A stretch of 64,000 bases of DNA from Candidatus Thalassolituus haligoni. Its GTDB lineage: Bacteria > Pseudomonadota > Gammaproteobacteria > Pseudomonadales > Oceanobacteraceae. The translations under genes and the position numbers were made by a program. Where the stretch lies: assembly GCF_041222825.1 (NCBI RefSeq), contig NZ_CP139482.1, positions 3,262,001-3,326,000 on the forward strand, written 5' to 3'. How positions within the stretch are numbered: the first letter of the stretch is position 1; every line of letters begins with the position of its first letter. Shown in pieces: positions 25,678 to 35,475 of the stretch. The notes beneath the pieces were generated by a model, which did no database searches, was not told where the DNA came from, and saw nothing but the letters and a program-made list of their open reading frames with translations.

Positions 25678-26634
25678 ATGAATTCAGCGCAATCCAGTAG
25701 AGCAACCGATGGCAACGCCAAATCACCATCCGGTACGTATCAGCGAATTTCCCGCTACACCCTGTACAGCGAGGCGCCGTCCGCCAGTGACCCGGAGTTT
25801 GTCCACATTGAGGATATTCCCAGCCGGGCCAGACTGTTCGACTGGGCCATCAATATTCATACCCATCCGAATATGTTCCAACTGGTCTTTGTCCACACCG
25901 GTTCAGTGCGGATATTTATTGATGGCCAGGAAGAAAACCACAGTGCGCCGGTGATTATCTCGGTACCTGCCGGGGTGGTGCATGGTTTCGAATTTGAACG
26001 CGAAGCCACCGAAGGCTGCGTGATTACCGTCTCCCGCCTGCTGATTCAGGACGACCAGTTTGCCCGCCAGTTTCCGTTCGAACAGGAATTACTGCAAACC
26101 GCCCGTATTATCAACCTGACCCACCACCCGAAGGATCTGGCCTTTATCGACCAGACGGCCCTGCAATTGACGGATGAGTATCAGGGTAATGCCATTGGCA
26201 AAAAAGCCATGTTTGCCTGGCTACTATTCGGTTTACTGATCAAGCTGGGGCGTCTGGTCGAAGAGCGTCCGGAAACCGGCCCGGAAGATATTCACAGCGA
26301 ACGCTTCCGCCGCCTGAACACCCTGATCGAAGGGCACTATCGCCAACACCAGGCGGTCGAGTTTTATGCGCAGGAACTGTGCACCACCCCGGCCAGCCTG
26401 AGCCGTACTTGCAAGCAGGTGGCCGACAAGAACATCACCGACCTGCTCTACGACCGCCTGATACTGGAAGCCCAGCGTATGCTGATTTATTCCTCAGTGC
26501 CGGTTTCACTGATCGCCTATGATCTGGGGTTTAATGACCCGGCCTATTTTTCGCGCTTTTTTCGCCGCCGGGTTGGCCTGTCGCCAACCGCATTCCGGGA
26601 ACAAAGGGATGGTATTCATGGTATAAACTCGTAA
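25678..26634 (+). CDS. AraC-family regulator, PobR/HpaA-like
   Basis: 318 residues. An N-terminal cupin effector domain (INIHTHPNMFQLVFVHTG ... ISVPAGVVHGFEFE) precedes a C-terminal double HTH (FYAQELCTTPASLSRTCKQVADK and VPVSLIAYDLGFNDPAYFSRFFRRRVGLSPTAFRE). The cupin segment resembles AraC-type regulators of 4-hydroxybenzoate or 4-hydroxyphenylacetate use. That fits the adjacent protocatechuate genes, because 4-hydroxybenzoate is converted to protocatechuate by PobA. No pobA is in this window. No clear ribosome site precedes the ATG. Confidence 0.87.
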   Translation: MNSAQSSRATDGNAKSPSGTYQRISRYTLYSEAPSASDPEFVHIEDIPSRARLFDWAINIHTHPNMFQLVFVHTGSVRIFIDGQEENHSAPVIISVPAGVVHGFEFEREATEGCVITVSRLLIQDDQFARQFPFEQELLQTARIINLTHHPKDLAFIDQTALQLTDEYQGNAIGKKAMFAWLLFGLLIKLGRLVEERPETGPEDIHSERFRRLNTLIEGHYRQHQAVEFYAQELCTTPASLSRTCKQVADKNITDLLYDRLILEAQRMLIYSSVPVSLIAYDLGFNDPAYFSRFFRRRVGLSPTAFREQRDGIHGINS

Positions 26635-26744
26635 CGGGATTACCATCTCGACAGTACGACCTGAATAACATCATCCGCTGCCTGACCACACTTGGCTGGG
26701 ATAATCATTACATCACCCGCTCAATTCAGACAGGGACTTGCATC

Positions 26745-27299
26745 ATGAAACTCACTGCCCCATGTTCTCCCATTGATTTTTCTTCTAAAGATATTTACGG
26801 CAATCCCATTCGTCTGAGCCATTACGCCGGGAAAAAGATTCTGCTGGCCTTTTTTCGTGATGCCGCCTGCCCTTTCTGCAACCTGCGCCTTTATGAACTC
26901 ACCAACCAATACAAAACCTTGCAAGCCGCCAACGTTGAAGTTATCGCCGTATTCAGCTCAACCGCAGAAGAAGTCAGACATTTTGTTGCTCGTCATCCGC
27001 GTCCCTTTATTTTGTTGAGCGACCCCGATCTGCAACTGTACGAACGTTATGGTATCGAGCAATCTGCCATGGCCATCGTCAAAGCCATACTGTTACGCTT
27101 GCCCCGTATCGTCAGTGGCTTGCTGAAAGGTGGCACTGGCGATACGAAGAATCCTCATATCAAACTGGTGCCTGCCGATTTCCTGATTTCGGAGCAAGGA
27201 GAAATCCAGCTCGCCTGGTACGGCCGCCACACCAGCGACCATATCCCGATGAAAACGCTGGAGCAATTTGCCGCTGGGACGCTCGGCTCCCGCCGTTAG
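26745..27299 (+). CDS. AhpC/TSA-type peroxiredoxin-like protein
   Basis: 184 residues, thioredoxin fold. FRDAACPFCNLRLYELTNQY shows a CPFC motif at the position of the peroxidatic Cys, then VIAVFSSTAEEVRHFV and a typical LLSDPDLQLYERYG. It has no signal peptide, so it is probably cytoplasmic. A thiol-dependent peroxidase or thiol reductase is expected. AGGGA lies about 9 bases before ATG. It converges with the CorA-like gene; the 121-bp gap between them shows nothing distinctive. Confidence 0.82.
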   Translation: MKLTAPCSPIDFSSKDIYGNPIRLSHYAGKKILLAFFRDAACPFCNLRLYELTNQYKTLQAANVEVIAVFSSTAEEVRHFVARHPRPFILLSDPDLQLYERYGIEQSAMAIVKAILLRLPRIVSGLLKGGTGDTKNPHIKLVPADFLISEQGEIQLAWYGRHTSDHIPMKTLEQFAAGTLGSRR

Positions 27300-27420
27300 G
27301 GATGATGTGCTATTAGAGGGGAGCCAGAGCGAGTTTGGTGTTATGGAACGGGCACTCAGGTAACAGGTCAAGTGCCTTGGGGATCGCTTTCCTGGTTTAC
27401 AGCCGAGATGCCAGCTGCGC

Positions 27421-28401
27421 TTATAACCAGCGCAGCTTGCGGAACCAGGCCAGCAACCCAACGGCTAATGTAGCCATGGCCCCCAGCAAGATAAAGTAGC
27501 CGTTGTGGAGTTTCAGTTCGGGAATGTATTCGAAGTTCATACCGTACAGCCCGGCCAGAAAACCCAACGGGATAAAAATCGCGGTAATCACGGTCAGTAC
27601 TCGCATGGTGTTGTTGAGCTGGTGCGAGGTAACGGCCAGATAACCGTCAATCAGATCGCCGCAAATGTCGTAGAACATCGACACCAGACTGGCAAGACGT
27701 TCAAAGCGGTCGTGCAGATCATTCAAAGTGTGATCCAGCCCGAGATCCGGCTGTTCAAACAGCGCCAGATCACTGGATTTCAGCTCATCGGTAATACTCT
27801 GGTGATAATTAAAAATGCGCCGCAGCTTTACCAGTCGTGACCGATAGCCCATTAACTGGCGCATCAGGGCATCGGTTCCCTGGTCGTGCAAGGCATCTTC
27901 AAGGTCACTCAGCTGGTCTTCAAACGCCAGTACATGTTCCAGATACATACCGGCCGAGGTATGCATAATGCGTAACGCCAACTGGGCCGGGCAGCGCTGT
28001 AAATGAATACCGCCATGTCCTGCCATCAAACGATTGATACTTTCCGCCGGTAACGGGTGATAGCTGATCAGCAAACGCTCACTGATAAAAAATGAAATCG
28101 ACTGGGATTTATGGTGTAACTGGCTATCAAACCGGGCGATACCGCGATACAGGATAAACACGTGGTCGTCGAATACTTCTAGCTTGGGCGGGTGGCGATC
28201 ACGCTGGGCATCTTCGATGGCCAGCGCATGGCAACCCAGTCCCAACAATATCTGCCGTTCTGCCTGATGCTGTTCGAGTCCTTCCGACGTCAAATCGAGC
28301 CAGAGCCGACTGCTGGCGTCGTTACGCCAGTCATGCACCAACTCCTCTCCACCAATGGACGCCTGGCCATTGCCGTTAATCATCAGGGTACGAATCATCA
28401 A
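27421..28401 (-). CDS. CorA/ZntB-type divalent cation transporter
   Basis: 326 residues. A long cytoplasmic helical N domain precedes two C-terminal membrane segments (VLTVITAIFIPLGFLAGLYGMNF and GYFILLGAMATLAVGLLAWF). The YGMNF signature lies after the first. This is the CorA superfamily pentameric channel/transporter; the N domain looks more like ZntB (zinc) than classical CorA (magnesium), but the ion is not decided. The start is 27 bp after the stop of the transglutaminase gene, so it may be the last gene of that cluster. Confidence 0.87.
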   Translation of the reverse strand: MMIRTLMINGNGQASIGGEELVHDWRNDASSRLWLDLTSEGLEQHQAERQILLGLGCHALAIEDAQRDRHPPKLEVFDDHVFILYRGIARFDSQLHHKSQSISFFISERLLISYHPLPAESINRLMAGHGGIHLQRCPAQLALRIMHTSAGMYLEHVLAFEDQLSDLEDALHDQGTDALMRQLMGYRSRLVKLRRIFNYHQSITDELKSSDLALFEQPDLGLDHTLNDLHDRFERLASLVSMFYDICGDLIDGYLAVTSHQLNNTMRVLTVITAIFIPLGFLAGLYGMNFEYIPELKLHNGYFILLGAMATLAVGLLAWFRKLRWL

Positions 28402-28428
28402 CTGTCCTTCAGGTAAAAATACAGCGGC

Positions 28429-29310
28429 TCAGGTCAGGCGTGTTACATCGACCGCAACCCGTAGCACTGGATTACTGCCGCCACCGTAGATCACCCCGCA
28501 CACCGGCGTCACGTCATAGAAGTCCCGTCCCCAGGCCGTCACAATATGCTGTTCATGTGCCATACAGTTATTGGTAGGGTCGTATTCAAACCACCCCTCA
28601 CCGGGTGCATAAACCGCTAACCAGGCGTGTGTGGCATCAGCCCCAACCATTTTTTCTTGCCCTGGCGGCGGCAGGGTTTCCAGATAACCGGAGACATAGC
28701 GGGCCGCAAACCCCAGTGAGCGCAGAATGGCAATTTGCAGGTGGGCGAAGTCCTGACAGACACCTCTGCGGGTATCCAGGACTTCCTGCAACGGCGTCGC
28801 AATGGTGGTGGATGCCGGTGAATATTCAAATTCCTGGTAAATTTTACTGGTCAGCGCCATGACAGCAGTCAGTAGCGGCTTGTCATCTTCAAACAGATTA
28901 GCGGCAAATTCTTGCAAGATTTGCGATGACTTGAGCATCGGTGAATCCAGCAGAAACTCCCGCGCCAATAACACTTCTGGAGCACGGGAGCTGCTCATCG
29001 CCTCAAGAGCATCACGACAACTGATTCCAAACTCCAGGTCGGGTGCCGCTTTTTGTACTCCCGTCCGTACTTCGCTGGTGGATGTAATCACCAGTTTCTT
29101 GTGCGGCTTCTGAATTTCAAAGTGGTAGGCGTTATTGCCAAAATAATCACTGCGATTGGAGGTAAATGCAGCACCTGGCAGCACATCAACACGTGTCGAT
29201 AAACATTGCTGTCGCAAGGTATCCCGAGGTGTGACATGGGCCATGTTGTAACAGTGGGATACCCGACTGTGATAAACATATTCTGTGGTATGACGGATTC
29301 GATATAACAC
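28429..29310 (-). CDS. Transglutaminase-like cysteine protease family protein (short form)
   Basis: 293 residues. An N-terminal beta domain of the bacterial transglutaminase type (MLYRIRHTTEYVYHSRV) is followed by the transglutaminase core. The triad is intact: Cys in TRRGVCQDFAH, His in DATHAWLAVY, Asp in FEYDPTNN. Members next to ATP-grasp/alpha-E proteins are predicted to cleave or rearrange peptide bonds (amidoligase systems described by Iyer and Aravind). The start overlaps the fused ATP-grasp/alpha-E gene by one base. Confidence 0.88.
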   Translation of the reverse strand: MLYRIRHTTEYVYHSRVSHCYNMAHVTPRDTLRQQCLSTRVDVLPGAAFTSNRSDYFGNNAYHFEIQKPHKKLVITSTSEVRTGVQKAAPDLEFGISCRDALEAMSSSRAPEVLLAREFLLDSPMLKSSQILQEFAANLFEDDKPLLTAVMALTSKIYQEFEYSPASTTIATPLQEVLDTRRGVCQDFAHLQIAILRSLGFAARYVSGYLETLPPPGQEKMVGADATHAWLAVYAPGEGWFEYDPTNNCMAHEQHIVTAWGRDFYDVTPVCGVIYGGGSNPVLRVAVDVTRLT

Positions 29311-31850
29311 TAGATACTTTCCCAGGTACTGTTAACCAGTTGCTGTGAGGCTTCCCGGTGATCAAAGTATTTGTCAGTAATCATTTCACTCAAGCCACTC
29401 AGCTGGCTGGCGATCTTTTTCATTTGCTCATCCAGGTGACTGCGCTGGAATCCGTCGGCTTTACTCAGTTCAGCCAGCGACGATAATTTGAGCAGCGTTT
29501 CACACTCAAGAATCCGGCGCTCATCGGCGGCCAACTCGTGCATCTGGGTTGGTGTTTTCGGCAGCGCCCGAATATGCTGCCGCAATTGTTCCACCTGATA
29601 CATCAAGGAACGCGGATTGGTCGGATCCATCATCACCAGATCCAGACTCGTCTGGATGCCGACACGGGCACGGTAACGGCGGCGATAACTGATCAGGGCT
29701 TCCAGCGACAGCAATAATGCTTCACACAGTTTGCTCTGATCCGACTCGGACAATACCGGTACAATCAGACTGTCGATTGCAATCGCGATCTGGTAACCCC
29801 GTTCGAGACGTCTTCCCATATCCATAAAACGCCAGCCGAAACCACGAATCATGCTTTCCTGGGTCAGACCGGAAAGAGCCATCAGCGCGGTCACCAGCGG
29901 GTCGAGTGCTTCTTCCGGCGCCGATGCGAGGCTGCCAGAAAAGCTGATACCCAGCATGTTCAAGGCATCACGAATGTCGTTGATAACGCGGTAAGTATCC
30001 GACGACAACAGTTCCTTGGTTTCATCGGCGCAATAAAGCATCGCATTAAGGTTGCCGGAAATGCTGCGCAGTACCGAACCATTTTCGATAATGCCCCGCA
30101 GAGCTTCTTCTGCGGTCTGGTCATCGGTGGAACGTGACGGCGTCGCGGTGATCATGGAGACGGCATGCAGTAGCTGATGCTGGGTTATATCGCTGATACG
30201 CTCTTCGCCATTCAGCATCATAAAGGCCGTACGCAGTATCCGCAGGGCCGCTTCTGCACGCTCGGCATAACGCCCCATCCAGAACAGGTTTTCCACCACG
30301 CGGCTGGGCAGGCTGATCAGGTCGGCTTCACGACTGACCGGCTCATCCAGCTGCTCATCGTGGGCCAGGCGTTCCGGTTCAGAAGCAATAACCCAAGTGT
30401 CTTTGCTCTTGGAACCGGTTTGGCTGGAGATCATAAACGAACGTTCGCCATGACCAATGCGCGTCAACCCGCCCGGCATAACGGTGTAAGACGTGTCCGT
30501 TGCTACCGCAAAACTGCGCAGGATAACCGGACGGGGTTTGAGTACGCCGTCCACAAAAGAAGGGACGTGGGAGGCTTCCATCACTGGCTGGGCAACGTAT
30601 TGGGTTGGATCAGCTTCAATCCGGGCTTTCAGTATTCGGGTTTCTTCCTGCCCCAGTTCTGGTCCATAAAGACTGCGGTTATCCAGATTGCGGTACACCG
30701 GCTTGATCACCAGTTCGTGCAAGTGATCCAGTACATAGGCACGATCCTCATCAAGACCACACCAGCGTGTTTCTACCGATGGCAAACGTAGCTCACGGCC
30801 CAACAAGTGTTTGGCGATACCGGGTAAAAAGCGTAAAAAAACCGGGTTTTCCAATACCCCGGAACCAAGCGGGTTAGCCACGACGACATTACCAGCCCGA
30901 ACCACTTCAAGCAGGTTGGCGACTCCGAGGCGGGAGTCACCACGCAATTCAACCGGATCACAGAACCAGTCATCCACCCGGCGTAACAAGACGTCTACCC
31001 GGCTCAGGCCATCCAGCGACTTCATCCATAAAAAGCCGTTACGAACGACCAGATCGTCACTTTGAACCAGATGAAAACCCAGGTAATTAGCCAGGTAGGC
31101 GTGTTCAAAGTAGGTTTCGTTATGCGCACCGGGTGTCATGACCGCAACACGTGGCGTACTGGTATTGGGTGACAGGGAATTCAGTTTGGAACGCAGGCGC
31201 TGAAAAAAGGCCGCCAGCCGGTGTACATGGCTGTCGCGGAACAGACTCGGAAACACCCGCGACATCACGTTGCGGTTTTCCAGTGAATAGCCAGCACCAC
31301 TCGGGCTTTGGGCACGATCGCCAATCGCCATCATCTGGCCATCTGCACCACGCACCAGATCAACCGAGTGCAAAATCAGATCGTGGTCACCCGGCAAGTG
31401 GATGCCATTACAAGCGCGTAAAAAACCACGATGGCAAAACAGTGCGTCAGGGGGAATCACCCCTGAGCGAATCAGATCCCGATTACCATAAAGATCCCGT
31501 AACAGCAGATTAAACAGCTCTGCCCGTTCCAGCAGACCGGCTTCAATCCGTCCCCACTCATCACTGCCAATAACGTAGGGAACCAGATCCATATTCCAGG
31601 TATGAGATGGCGTACTGGAATCACTGTAGATGTTATAGGTCGCGCCATCGTCCCGCAAAATACGCAGCGCCTTGGTCTGGCGCTCATCAAATGAAGCAGA
31701 CCCCAGCTCTTTCAGACTGTCGAGAAGATAGGACCAGTGCGGACGCAGCTCTCCATTGGCATCGACGGCTTCATCCTGAAGTGCCGGATTATGGCGGTAG
31801 ATCAGTTCATCGCTGTCTGGCCCTGGAGCCGGTGACACGGTCGGCGACAT
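29310..31850 (-). CDS. Fused circularly permuted ATP-grasp and alpha-E protein
   Basis: 846 residues: residues ~1-490 a circularly permuted type-2 ATP-grasp (DUF404/407), residues ~510-835 an alpha-E all-helical domain (LPSRVVENLFWMGRYAERAEAALRIL...). ATP-grasp motifs shared with the separate gene at 36411-37871 include MAIGDRAQSPSGAGYSLENR, VAVMTPGAHNETYFEHAYLA and LVIKPVYRN. The family is predicted to form amide bonds from ATP and an amino acid or peptide. The gene follows a strong terminator (31899-31927), so it likely has its own promoter, and it overlaps the next transglutaminase by one base. Confidence 0.9.
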   Translation of the reverse strand: MSPTVSPAPGPDSDELIYRHNPALQDEAVDANGELRPHWSYLLDSLKELGSASFDERQTKALRILRDDGATYNIYSDSSTPSHTWNMDLVPYVIGSDEWGRIEAGLLERAELFNLLLRDLYGNRDLIRSGVIPPDALFCHRGFLRACNGIHLPGDHDLILHSVDLVRGADGQMMAIGDRAQSPSGAGYSLENRNVMSRVFPSLFRDSHVHRLAAFFQRLRSKLNSLSPNTSTPRVAVMTPGAHNETYFEHAYLANYLGFHLVQSDDLVVRNGFLWMKSLDGLSRVDVLLRRVDDWFCDPVELRGDSRLGVANLLEVVRAGNVVVANPLGSGVLENPVFLRFLPGIAKHLLGRELRLPSVETRWCGLDEDRAYVLDHLHELVIKPVYRNLDNRSLYGPELGQEETRILKARIEADPTQYVAQPVMEASHVPSFVDGVLKPRPVILRSFAVATDTSYTVMPGGLTRIGHGERSFMISSQTGSKSKDTWVIASEPERLAHDEQLDEPVSREADLISLPSRVVENLFWMGRYAERAEAALRILRTAFMMLNGEERISDITQHQLLHAVSMITATPSRSTDDQTAEEALRGIIENGSVLRSISGNLNAMLYCADETKELLSSDTYRVINDIRDALNMLGISFSGSLASAPEEALDPLVTALMALSGLTQESMIRGFGWRFMDMGRRLERGYQIAIAIDSLIVPVLSESDQSKLCEALLLSLEALISYRRRYRARVGIQTSLDLVMMDPTNPRSLMYQVEQLRQHIRALPKTPTQMHELAADERRILECETLLKLSSLAELSKADGFQRSHLDEQMKKIASQLSGLSEMITDKYFDHREASQQLVNSTWESI

Positions 31851-31898
31851 GCTTGTTCTCGCTGCGGATTCGAAGGAACGCTGTTAAAAAATTCCGGC

Positions 31899-31927
31899 CA
31901 AAAAAATGGCCGCTTGCGGCGGCCATT
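31899..31927 (-). terminator. Intrinsic terminator after the DUF2126 transglutaminase
   Basis: On the minus strand AATGGCCGC (31927-31919), a 5-base loop, GCGGCCATT (31913-31905), then a T-run opposite the A's at 31899-31906. It lies between the 1125-residue transglutaminase and the fused ATP-grasp/alpha-E gene and probably splits the cluster into two transcripts. Confidence 0.82.
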
Positions 31928-31957
31928 ATGTCAGATTGGGGAAATTGTCTCAGCTTT

Positions 31958-31989
31958 GTTTGCTCCCTCCCCCAACAGAGGGAGCAAAC
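31958..31989 (-). other. Perfect 12-bp hairpin after the DUF2126 gene
   Basis: GTTTGCTCCCTC (31958-31969) pairs with GAGGGAGCAAAC (31978-31989); loop of 8 bases. It lies 5 bp after the transglutaminase stop and has no T-run. It may protect the 3' end or act with the terminator 30 bp further on. Confidence 0.6.
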
Positions 31990-31994
31990 GCGCC

Positions 31995-34900
31995 TTATTT
32001 ACGCCGTAAATCCAGCGTACAAGGATAATCGTTCGGAGACTCTTCTGCTGGAGGTGCCATCGGACGCGGTTCGGTATGCGGGAAAAACTCCCGGATAGCA
32101 TCGATGTCCGGACGGGCAGAATACGCCCCATGGCTGTGATCCAGCGTTGAGAAACGATTGACCCGGCGCGATTCCGCTTCAAAGGAATTTACCGGGAAAG
32201 TGTCGTAACTGCGGCCACCTGGATGCGATACATGGTAACTGCAGCCGCCCACAGAACGGCCATTCCAGGTATCAATCAGGTCAAACATCAATGGTGACTG
32301 TACCCCGATGGTTGGATGCAGCGCCGACGGGGGTGCCCAGGCCTTGTAGCGCACACCGGCAACGTATTCGCCATGGCGACCCGTGCTGGTGAGAGGTACA
32401 CGACGATCATTACACGCCAGTACATAGCGGTTGTTGGTCATGCCGTACACCTTGACCTGCAAACGCTCGACCGAGGAATCCACATAACGGGACGTACCGA
32501 AACTGGAGACTTCCTCGCCCAGAACGTGCCATGGCTCAATCGCCCAGCGCAGCTCGATCTTGATATCACCCAGTTCTACCCGGCCATAATGCGGGAAACG
32601 GAACTCTTCAAACGGCAACAGCCATTCTGCGCGGAAATCGAGACCATGCTCCTGCAGATCCTGAGCGACTTCCTGAATATCTTCCCAGACATAATGTGGC
32701 AGCATGAACTTATCATGCAGCTGGGTATTCCAGCGCACCAGATCGTGTTTGTACGGATCTTTCCAGAAACGGATCAACAAGGCCCGGATCAACAGCGCCT
32801 GAACCAGCCCCATGCGGCTGTGCGGTGGCATTTCAAAACCACGAAACTCCAAAATACCCAAGCGGCCTGACGCGCTGCCTGGTGCAAACAGCTTGTCGAT
32901 ACAGAACTCGGCACGGTGCGTATTGCCGGTCACATCGATCAGCAGGTTACGCATAATGCGGTCGACCAGCCATGGCAGGGCAGATTCCCCTTCCGGCATT
33001 TGCTGGAAGGCAATCTCCAGTTCATACAGACCTTCGTCCCGGCCTTCATCCACCCGTGGTGCCTGGCTGGTCGGGCCAATAAAGGCACCCGAAAACAGAT
33101 AGGACAAACTTGGATGATGCTGCCAGTAAGTGACAAAGCTGCGCAGTAAGTCAGGGCGACGCAGCATTGGGCTATCCGCTGGAGTCTTGCCACCCAGCGT
33201 GATGTGGTTACCACCACCGGTACCGGTGTGGCGGCCATCCAGCATGAACTTTTCAGTGCCCAGACGTGATTCACGTGCTGCCTGATACAACTCATTCATG
33301 GTGTGCATCATGTCGCGCCAGTTGCTGGCCGGGTGAATATTCACCTCAATAACACCGGGGTCTGGCGTCACCAGCAGCTTTTGCATACGCCAGTCACGTG
33401 GAGGCTCGTAACCTTCAATAATGATCGGCATATCCAGCGCTGCGGCTGTTTCCTCGATCATGGTCAGCAAGGCAACGTAGCTTTCCAAATACGGCAGTGG
33501 TGGCAAGAAAATATGAATTTTGCCACCACGAGCTTCAATACACATGGCCGTACGAACCAGATTGCGCCAGTAGGTCTCGGACTGGTCATCCTGCTCGGCA
33601 CGCTGCTTCTGTGATTTTTCATCGGATACGGATTGCTCGGCAATCGGTTCTGGGGCAACTGTCGCCACACTACTGATGATTTCTTCACGAGTCTGCAATG
33701 CTTCTGTGGTGCGGAACGGGTCAGCTTCCTGCGGCAGTGGCACTTCTTCTGACCATGGCAAGCCTTGCAGTGGCAAACGCAGACCCATAGGCGAATCGCC
33801 CGGTATCAGCGTAATGCGACCACGGCGCAATTCCCACACGCTGGAGCGCCAGTTCTGGCCATAAAAGTCCCATTCCACTGGCACAACAAAACCGGTAGGC
33901 GTACTCAGCCCCTGATCCAGCACCCGTGCCAGACGACGACGTGCCAGTTCATCCTTGGCAGCCGCGATTTCGGAGTCCAGGTTAACGGGCAGATTTTGTT
34001 CTTCCAGCAGGTAATGCAGGCCATCTTCATAGGCCGCCTGAACATACTGGTCAGACAAGCCCAGTTTCTCAGACAATAGCGTGGCAAACTGGTGAGCATC
34101 TTTTTCTGTGTGGCCGTAATCTTTGTCAACCCGAGCCAACAGCTCGGGGCGTGTCCACATCGGCTGATTGTCGGTACGCCAGAACACACCCAGCGCCCAA
34201 CGAGGTACTTCTTCGCCCGGATACCATTTGCCCTGACCATAATGCAGCATGCCTTCTGGTGCGAACCGGTCACGCAGTTTTAACAACAGGGTTTTGGCCA
34301 GACTCAGCTTGTGGGCACCCAGCGCTTCGGTATTCCACTGTGCCGCTTCCATATCATCAATCGATACGAAGGTTGGCTCACCCCCCATGGTCAGGCGAAC
34401 ATCGTTCTCAACCAGCAACAAATCGACCTTGTCGCCCAGGGTCAATACATCCGCCCATTCCGCATCGGTGTACGGCTTGGTAACACGAGGATCTTCATGG
34501 AAACGGGTAACGTCGTTCTTGAAGTCAAACTCGACTTCACACTTGTCGGTGTAACCGTTGATTGGTGCGGCCGATACCGGATGTGGTGTACAGGCCAATG
34601 GAATATGACCTTCACCGGCAAACAGCCCGGAAGTTGGATCCAGGCCGACCCAGCCAGCACCAGGCAGATACACTTCACACCAGGCGTGCAAATCGGTGAA
34701 GTCGGCTTCCGGTCCAGAAGGGCCGTCAAGCGACTTTTCATCCGACGTCAGCTGTACCAGGTAACCGGACGCAAAACGCGCTGCCATTCCCAGATGACGC
34801 ACCGCCTGCACCATTAGCCAGGCACTGTCACGACAGGAACCGAGTGCCTGTTCCAGAGTTTCTTCTGGCGTTTGAACGCCTGGTTCCATTCGAATGGTGT

Positions 34901-35372
34901 ATTCAATCAGCTGCTCAAGCTGCGAATTGACGTCTACCAGAAAATCAATGGTACGACGTTTTTTGGTCGAAATACCCGCCAGAAACTTTTCAAACTCTGG
35001 CCCCTGGGGTTCCAGCTCCAGATAGGGCTGCAGCTCTTTTTTGGTCTGCTTGTCGTATTCGAACGGAAATTCTTCCGCATCTTCTTCAAGGAAAAAGTCG
35101 AATGGGTTAATCACCGTCATGTCGGCGATGACTTCAACTTCTACCGAAAACTTGCGGGTTTTTTCCGGGAATACCAAACGTGCCAGGTAGTTGCCGTAAG
35201 CATCCTGCTGCCAGTTAACAAAGTGGTTTTCCGGCTGCACTTTGAGGCTATAAGACTCAATTGGTGTACGACAATGAGGGGCCGGACGCAGTCGAACCAC
35301 ATGGGGTGACAGCGAAACAGGCCGGTCAAAATCGTAGTATGTGTTGTGCTGAATCGCAACACGGATAGTCAT
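31995..35372 (-). CDS. Large transglutaminase with DUF2126 domain
   Basis: 1125 residues from ATG 35372 (GGGAGC 4 bases upstream; MTIRVAIQHNTYYDF matches the family start, the 20 upstream codons do not). Order: N-terminal transglutaminase beta domain, a core with the triad Cys in GSCRDSAWL, His in DLHAWCEVY, Asp in GLDPTSGL (around residues 190-270), then a long DUF2126 region (VDLLLVENDVRLTMGGEPTFVS onward), whose GRHTGTGGGNHITLGG stretch is characteristic. Always found with ATP-grasp/alpha-E partners; the substrate is unknown. Cytoplasmic, with no signal peptide. It is encoded 103 bp after alpha-E, with a hairpin in the gap. Confidence 0.9.
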   Translation of the reverse strand: MTIRVAIQHNTYYDFDRPVSLSPHVVRLRPAPHCRTPIESYSLKVQPENHFVNWQQDAYGNYLARLVFPEKTRKFSVEVEVIADMTVINPFDFFLEEDAEEFPFEYDKQTKKELQPYLELEPQGPEFEKFLAGISTKKRRTIDFLVDVNSQLEQLIEYTIRMEPGVQTPEETLEQALGSCRDSAWLMVQAVRHLGMAARFASGYLVQLTSDEKSLDGPSGPEADFTDLHAWCEVYLPGAGWVGLDPTSGLFAGEGHIPLACTPHPVSAAPINGYTDKCEVEFDFKNDVTRFHEDPRVTKPYTDAEWADVLTLGDKVDLLLVENDVRLTMGGEPTFVSIDDMEAAQWNTEALGAHKLSLAKTLLLKLRDRFAPEGMLHYGQGKWYPGEEVPRWALGVFWRTDNQPMWTRPELLARVDKDYGHTEKDAHQFATLLSEKLGLSDQYVQAAYEDGLHYLLEEQNLPVNLDSEIAAAKDELARRRLARVLDQGLSTPTGFVVPVEWDFYGQNWRSSVWELRRGRITLIPGDSPMGLRLPLQGLPWSEEVPLPQEADPFRTTEALQTREEIISSVATVAPEPIAEQSVSDEKSQKQRAEQDDQSETYWRNLVRTAMCIEARGGKIHIFLPPLPYLESYVALLTMIEETAAALDMPIIIEGYEPPRDWRMQKLLVTPDPGVIEVNIHPASNWRDMMHTMNELYQAARESRLGTEKFMLDGRHTGTGGGNHITLGGKTPADSPMLRRPDLLRSFVTYWQHHPSLSYLFSGAFIGPTSQAPRVDEGRDEGLYELEIAFQQMPEGESALPWLVDRIMRNLLIDVTGNTHRAEFCIDKLFAPGSASGRLGILEFRGFEMPPHSRMGLVQALLIRALLIRFWKDPYKHDLVRWNTQLHDKFMLPHYVWEDIQEVAQDLQEHGLDFRAEWLLPFEEFRFPHYGRVELGDIKIELRWAIEPWHVLGEEVSSFGTSRYVDSSVERLQVKVYGMTNNRYVLACNDRRVPLTSTGRHGEYVAGVRYKAWAPPSALHPTIGVQSPLMFDLIDTWNGRSVGGCSYHVSHPGGRSYDTFPVNSFEAESRRVNRFSTLDHSHGAYSARPDIDAIREFFPHTEPRPMAPPAEESPNDYPCTLDLRRK

Positions 35373-35410
35373 AACTGCTCCCGAAATAGGAAAACTCTGA
35401 ATATCGTTAC

Positions 35411-35442
35411 AGGTGCTGGTCGGCCTTGCCAAACCAGCACCT
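35411..35442 (-). other. Hairpin between alpha-E and DUF2126 genes
   Basis: AGGTGCTGGT (35411-35420) pairs with ACCAGCACCT (35433-35442), a perfect 10-bp stem with an inner GGC/GCC. No T-run follows on the minus strand, so an intra-operon processing or partial termination site is more likely than a full stop. Confidence 0.6.
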
Positions 35443-35475
35443 CATTTTCGTCCCTGTTGCCTGCTCGGTAATTGG

